A DNA stretch of 64,000 nucleotides, taken from Bacteroidota bacterium (GTDB taxonomy: Bacteria > Bacteroidota > Ignavibacteria > Palsa-1295). Under the pieces are notes generated by a model, which made no database searches, was not told where the DNA came from, and worked only from the letters and a program-made list of their open reading frames with translations. This document shows, in pieces, positions 62,758 to 64,000 of this stretch (position 1 is the stretch's first letter; the number at the start of each line of letters is the position of its first letter). The DNA lies in the NCBI GenBank assembly GCA_018266755.1, contig JAFDZW010000005.1, forward strand, positions 1,501,963 through 1,565,962, given 5' to 3'. Position numbers and translations under genes: made by a program.

Positions 62758-62827
62758 AAGTATCCTTTCTTGAATGATAGCCCATTGAAACAGTATTACG
62801 ACGCGAAGTGCTCCCTATCCCCCAGTG

Positions 62828-62915
62828 TCATTCTGAGCGAAGCGAAGAATCCCTTCAGGATTGCCTGAACGTTCGTGGCACACCGAAAGGGATTCTTCGC
62901 TTCGCTCAGAATGAC
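62828..62915. repeat. Dispersed repeat family A, full-length
   Basis: Complete 88-base copy with GAGCGAAGCGAAGAATCCC and its near-perfect inverse, the longest uninterrupted arms in the window. Confidence 0.88.
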
Positions 62916-62998
62916 GGCGTGTTGAACACTTTCAGATGCTGTCACTGTGCGCGTCACTAACCGCGAACCGATGCAACACGACCAACTGTTGAGTAGGC

Positions 62999-63151
62999 AT
63001 GAAGACCTCTGAGGCTGCCCGAGCAGCAATGATGGGCGCTACGGTTGTGATCCTGAGCCAATTTGAAGGTTGGAACAAGCTGATCGCGATTGGAGCCTTA
63101 TTTGCCCTCGCCTTTGTGCTGCGGTTGTTCCTGCCGAAGCAGTTGGTATAG
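62999..63151 (+). CDS. Possible 50-residue single-pass membrane protein
   Basis: The frame from the ATG at 62999 encodes 50 residues: a short polar start (MKTSEAARAAMM), a hydrophobic stretch at about 27-44 (LIAIGALFALAFVLRLFLP) and a Lys/Gln end. It lies in the ribD/aminotransferase gap on the ribD strand, with 62 bases before ribD. It could be a small membrane protein cotranscribed with ribD. No family or ribosome site supports it beyond its composition. Confidence 0.4.
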   Translation: MKTSEAARAAMMGATVVILSQFEGWNKLIAIGALFALAFVLRLFLPKQLV

Positions 63152-63213
63152 TCCTGCCAACACCCCAATACCTACAATCTTCTTCCTCATTCATTCGTTA
63201 ACCGATTCACTCT

Positions 63214-64000
63214 ATGCCGGTTACCGAACGAGATACCGAACTCATGCGCCGAGCCCTTGCGCTTGCCGTGCGCGGACGAGGGCACGTCAGCCCGAACCCG
63301 CTCGTCGGTTGTGTCATCACCGACGCGAGCGGCTCCGTTATCGGCGAAGGTTGGCATGAGCGTTATGGCGAAGCGCATGCCGAGGTCAACGCTGTACGTA
63401 ATGCGGAATCGAACGGCCACTCGGTCGAAGGCGCCACCGCCTACGTGACGCTCGAACCATGCTCGCATCATGGCAAGACCGGCCCTTGCGCCGATATGCT
63501 CATTGCGAAGAAAATCGCACGGTGCGTCATTGCGATGGAGGATCCCTACCACGAAGTGCAAGGTCGGGGCATCAAGAAGCTTCGCGACGCCGGGATCGAG
63601 GTTGAGGTCGGGGTACTCGAAGCCGAGGCCCGCGAAATTGGCAAGTTCTTTATCAAGTACGTCACGACCGGCATGCCGTATGTGACGATGAAGATCGCAA
63701 TGAGCCTCGACGGCAAGGTCGCGCTCAAGAGCGGCGCATCGAAATACATCACGAGCGAAGCCTCGCGCGCCGTTGTCCACCGCATGCGCGCGGAGTACGA
63801 TGCCGTGATGGTCGCAAGTGCGACGGTGATCTCGGACGACCCGGAGCTCACGGTGCGCCTCGCGAAAGGCCGCCAACCGAAACGGATCATCCTCGATGCA
63901 TCGCTGCGTGTCAGCGAACATTCGAAGGCGTACTCCGACGAGCATCGGGCGTCGACGATCGTCGTCGTCAACGAGCGCATCCTTACAGAGAAGAAAGAGA
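63214..64000 (+). CDS. ribD: Riboflavin biosynthesis deaminase/reductase (3' end outside window)
   Basis: Bifunctional enzyme of riboflavin synthesis, deaminating then reducing the pyrimidine intermediate. The 262 residues in view hold the deaminase domain with zinc ligands in HAEVNAV near 51 and PCSHHGKTGPC near 75-85, and the start of the reductase domain (MPYVTMKIAMSLDGKVALKSG near 153-173, SRAVVHRMRAEYDAVMVASATV). The ATG at 63214 gives the family-typical MRRALALA beginning. The frame is open at base 64000, so the reductase domain is cut by the window edge. Confidence 0.95.
   Translation, partial: MPVTERDTELMRRALALAVRGRGHVSPNPLVGCVITDASGSVIGEGWHERYGEAHAEVNAVRNAESNGHSVEGATAYVTLEPCSHHGKTGPCADMLIAKKIARCVIAMEDPYHEVQGRGIKKLRDAGIEVEVGVLEAEAREIGKFFIKYVTTGMPYVTMKIAMSLDGKVALKSGASKYITSEASRAVVHRMRAEYDAVMVASATVISDDPELTVRLAKGRQPKRIILDASLRVSEHSKAYSDEHRASTIVVVNERILTEKKE

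Noticed and set aside
1-64000. Search for prophage, integrase, CRISPR or toxin-antitoxin systems
   Set aside because: No capsid, terminase, integrase, direct-repeat spacer array or recognisable toxin-antitoxin pair was seen; the only mobile gene is the RAYT.

Overview
The window is ordinary chromosome from a bacterium of the Bacteroidota/Chlorobiota assemblage, possibly an Ignavibacteria- or Kapabacteria-like lineage. This rests on four observations: several secreted proteins end in type IX secretion (T9SS) type A sorting domains, promoter-like TAnnTTTG boxes occur, Shine-Dalgarno sequences are mostly weak, and base composition is moderately GC-rich. The species assignment is inference; no rRNA is present to settle it. 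No prophage, CRISPR array or plasmid functions were seen.

Layout. 1-4.5 kb: an Xaa-Pro peptidase running off the left edge, a densely folded intergenic region that looks like an unassigned minus-strand RNA of about 510 nt, a TPR/LuxR-type regulator, and two related small Ig-like surface proteins, one interrupted at a run of ten G. 4.5-10.6 kb: fumarase, a DUF58 protein, a REP-associated transposase flanked by inverted palindromes, a YciI protein, a solute-binding lipoprotein and a DinB-like protein. 10.6-17.3 kb: a giant periplasmic TPR protein and a coupled polysaccharide operon (glycosyltransferase, polyprenyl-phosphate sugar transferase, HAD phosphatase). 17.6-20.6 kb: a LysR regulator diverging from a Thermus-type isocitrate dehydrogenase and a beta-carbonic-anhydrase-fold protein lacking the usual active-site residues. 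20.6-29 kb: a broken DUF4386 gene inside a repeat cluster, a T9SS cargo, thioredoxin reductase, epoxyqueuosine reductase, a metallo-hydrolase, an OmpA-like barrel protein and a LamG lipoprotein.

29-41 kb: an ECF sigma factor with a membrane partner, a phosphoesterase, a DUF3078 barrel, MscL, two paralogous barrel proteins with calcium-type TSP3 repeats (only one keeps an OmpA domain), ferredoxin, DUF309, tRNA-Ile and tRNA-Ala without rRNA, and a lipoprotein/cytochrome-propeller pair. 41-49.5 kb: PAP2 phosphatase, apolipoprotein N-acyltransferase and a five-gene TolC-MacA-MacB-type efflux operon with two permeases. 49.7-55 kb: an ECF sigma factor overlapping a membrane protein that carries a T9SS sorting domain, then a large T9SS-exported beta-propeller protein. 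55-64 kb: PurT, a prolyl oligopeptidase, a haem protein, another T9SS cargo, an aminotransferase, a possible 50-residue membrane protein, and RibD running off the right edge.

At least six families of short palindromic repeats punctuate the intergenic gaps. One family (at least five copies) also brackets the transposase gene in opposite orientations, suggesting a RAYT/REP relationship.
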